Assembly (NCBI GenBank): GCA_002887195.1
Contig: PJAB01001400.1
Location: 1-14,752 of the forward strand
DNA: 14,752 nt
Direction: 5' to 3'
Source of the DNA: Chrysochromulina parva
Taxonomy: Eukaryota; Haptophyta; Prymnesiales; Chrysochromulinaceae
Under the pieces are notes generated by a model. The model did not search any database. It was not told the DNA's origin and saw only the letters and a program-made list of their open reading frames with translations. Each line of letters starts with the position of its first letter. The first letter of the stretch is position 1. The position numbers and the translations under genes are program-made. Positions 13,299 through 14,752 of this stretch are shown here, piece by piece.

Positions 13299-14752
13299 AT
13301 GGAAGATGTGCTGGGTCCTGCACACAATGCTGCATTTCAAGGAGATGGCGACAGTCTTCGCGGTCTGGCGCTTGTCAACCTCATGGCGGTGGGTGCAGAT
13401 GGAAGGACGCCCGCGCACATCGCTGCTATGGAAGGCCACGCGAGCTTTTTGCTTGCGCTGCATGAGCTCGGGGCGGCGGCTAGCCTGTCGGCGGCTGATG
13501 CAGATGGAAAGACGCCCGCGCACGACGCTGCTTCGCACGGCCACAAGAGCTGCTTGCATGCTCTGCATGAGCTTGGGGCGGGGGCTAGCCTGTCGGTTGC
13601 GGATGCAAATGGAAAGACGCCCGCAATCTGGGCTGCAATGCGATGCCACGTGAGCTGCTTGCATGCGCTGCATGAGCTCGGGGCGGCGGCCAGCCTGTCG
13701 GCGACGGCTGCAGATGGAAGGACGCCCGCGCATGAGGCTGCTATTGGAGGCCACGTGAGCTGCTTGCATGCGCTGCATGAGCTCGGGGCGGCGGCCAGCC
13801 TGTTGGCGGCGGCTGCAGATGGAGGGACGCCCGCGCATGACGCTGCTCTGAAAGGCCACGTGAGCTGCTTGCATGCGCTGCATGAGCTCGGGGCGGGGGC
13901 TAGCCTGTCGGCGGCGGCTGCAGATGGAGGGACGCCCGCGCATTTCGCGGCTATGGAAGGCCATGAGAGCTGCTTGCATGCGCTGCATGAGCTCGGGGCG
14001 GCGACCAGCCTGTCGGCGGCGGCTGCAGATGGAAGGACGCCCGCGCATCTCGCTGCTCTGGGAGGCCACGCGAGCTGCTTGCATGCGCTGCATGAGCTTG
14101 GGGCGGGGGCCAGCCTTTCGGCGGCGGATGCAGAAGGAGGGACGCCCGCTCATGAGGCTGCTATGGAAGGCCACGCGAGCTGCTTGCATGCGCTGCATGA
14201 GCTCGGGGCGGGGACTAGCCTGTCGGCGACGGATGCAGATGGAAGGACGCCCGCGCATGATGCTGCTCTGGGAGGCCACGTGAGCTGCTTGCATGCGATG
14301 CATGAGCTTGGGGCGGGGACTAGCCTGTCGGTTGCGGATGCAAATGGAAGGACGCCCGCGCATGAGGCTGCTCTGGAAGGCCACGCGAGCTGCTTGCATG
14401 CGCTGCATGAGCTTGGGGCGGGGGCCAGCCTGTCGGCGACGGATGCAAATGGAGGGACGCCCGCGCATGATGCTGCTCTGGGAGGCCACGCTAGCTGCTT
14501 GCATGCGCTGCATGAGCTCGGGGCGGCGGCTAGCCTGTCGGTTGCGGATGCAAATGGAGGGACGCCCGCGCATGAGGCTGCTCTGAAAGGCCACGCGAGC
14601 TGCTTGCATGCGCTGCATGAGCTTGGGGCGGGGGCCAGCCTGTCGGCGGCGGCGGCTGCAGGAGGAGGGACGCCCGCGCATACAGCTGCTATGGAAGGCC
14701 ACGTGAGCTGCTTGCATGCGCTGCATGAGCTCGGGGCGGCGGCCAGCCTGTC
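13299..14752 (+). CDS. Ankyrin-repeat protein, 3' end beyond the window
   Basis: The frame opens after a TGA at 13221. The first ATG, at 13299, sits in a strong context (GCCATGG). It stays open to the window end, giving 484 residues so far and no stop. After a degenerate first unit (MEDVLGPAHNAAFQGDG ... LMAVG), thirteen repeats begin at 13395 with a 35-residue (105-nt) period. The consensus is ADGxTPAHxAAxxGHxSCLHALHELGAxASLSxA. TPAHxAAxxGH and the LG-A turn are ankyrin hallmarks, with PLH replaced by PAH. The canonical unit is 33 residues; here two extra residues lie in the ASLSAA loop. The last unit has one additional alanine. Variation is concentrated after PAH, after AA and after GH. Such proteins bind other proteins; the partner is unknown. 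The antisense strand is also open, as a side effect of the repeat. Confidence 0.88.
   Translation, partial: MEDVLGPAHNAAFQGDGDSLRGLALVNLMAVGADGRTPAHIAAMEGHASFLLALHELGAAASLSAADADGKTPAHDAASHGHKSCLHALHELGAGASLSVADANGKTPAIWAAMRCHVSCLHALHELGAAASLSATAADGRTPAHEAAIGGHVSCLHALHELGAAASLLAAAADGGTPAHDAALKGHVSCLHALHELGAGASLSAAAADGGTPAHFAAMEGHESCLHALHELGAATSLSAAAADGRTPAHLAALGGHASCLHALHELGAGASLSAADAEGGTPAHEAAMEGHASCLHALHELGAGTSLSATDADGRTPAHDAALGGHVSCLHAMHELGAGTSLSVADANGRTPAHEAALEGHASCLHALHELGAGASLSATDANGGTPAHDAALGGHASCLHALHELGAAASLSVADANGGTPAHEAALKGHASCLHALHELGAGASLSAAAAAGGGTPAHTAAMEGHVSCLHALHELGAAASL
13395..14752. repeat. 105-bp tandem repeat array (13 units)
   Basis: Units start every 105 bp from 13395 (13500, 13605, up to 14550), and the last is shifted by 3 bp to 14658. 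The segments coding for SCLHALHELGA are almost invariant at the DNA level. The short segments after GCCCGCGCAT and GCTGCT vary. This indicates expansion or homogenisation by unequal exchange or gene conversion. Confidence 0.95.

Noticed and set aside
12645..14726. 693-aa open frame on the minus strand across the ankyrin array
   Set aside because: It stays open because the 105-bp period is a multiple of three. Its MQRMQAA-type repeats match no family, while the plus strand reads clear ankyrin motifs.

Overview
This looks like nuclear DNA of a GC-rich unicellular alga. The genes are split by short GT...YAG introns, the encoded machinery is eukaryotic (TM9SF nonaspanin, SURF1, a branched-chain aminotransferase with a transit-type leader), and tandem minisatellites are everywhere, both inside introns and inside exons. 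The repeat families and protein style fit a haptophyte (Chrysochromulina, Prymnesium or Pavlova-like); that placement is inference from pattern, not a database match.

Layout from left to right. 1-492 is non-coding, with a TCAAG-rich duplicated block. 493-1755 (-) encodes a WW-like, helical and twin zinc-module protein. It diverges, across about 190 nt, from a five-exon TM9SF gene (1945-4664, +). 4665-5254 is a shared 3' region. 5255-5965 (-) is an unrecognised protein with a signal peptide. 6181-10188 (-) is read here as one four-exon gene for a 1120-residue fusion: a CDP-alcohol phosphatidyltransferase, then a GT4 glycosyltransferase, then a C-terminal multi-pass membrane region. 10563-11731 (-) is a two-exon mitochondrial-type branched-chain aminotransferase, head-to-head with SURF1 (11863-12741, +). 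After a 46-bp tandem repeat, the window ends inside an ankyrin-repeat gene (13299 to beyond 14752, +) that has no stop codon in the window.

The most notable non-genic signal is a roughly 10-bp minisatellite (CTGATGACCN-like). It makes up most or all of several introns, usually in the transcript-sense orientation where it is dense in TGA stops. It appears once in an exon, in the antisense orientation, where it is stop-free. At several loci the array lies between two direct copies of the neighbouring sequence, including a decoy copy of an exon start in the TM9SF gene. This points to repeat-associated segmental duplication as a source of introns. The fusion gene joins a lipid headgroup transferase and a glycosyltransferase in one chain, which suggests successive steps on one membrane lipid.
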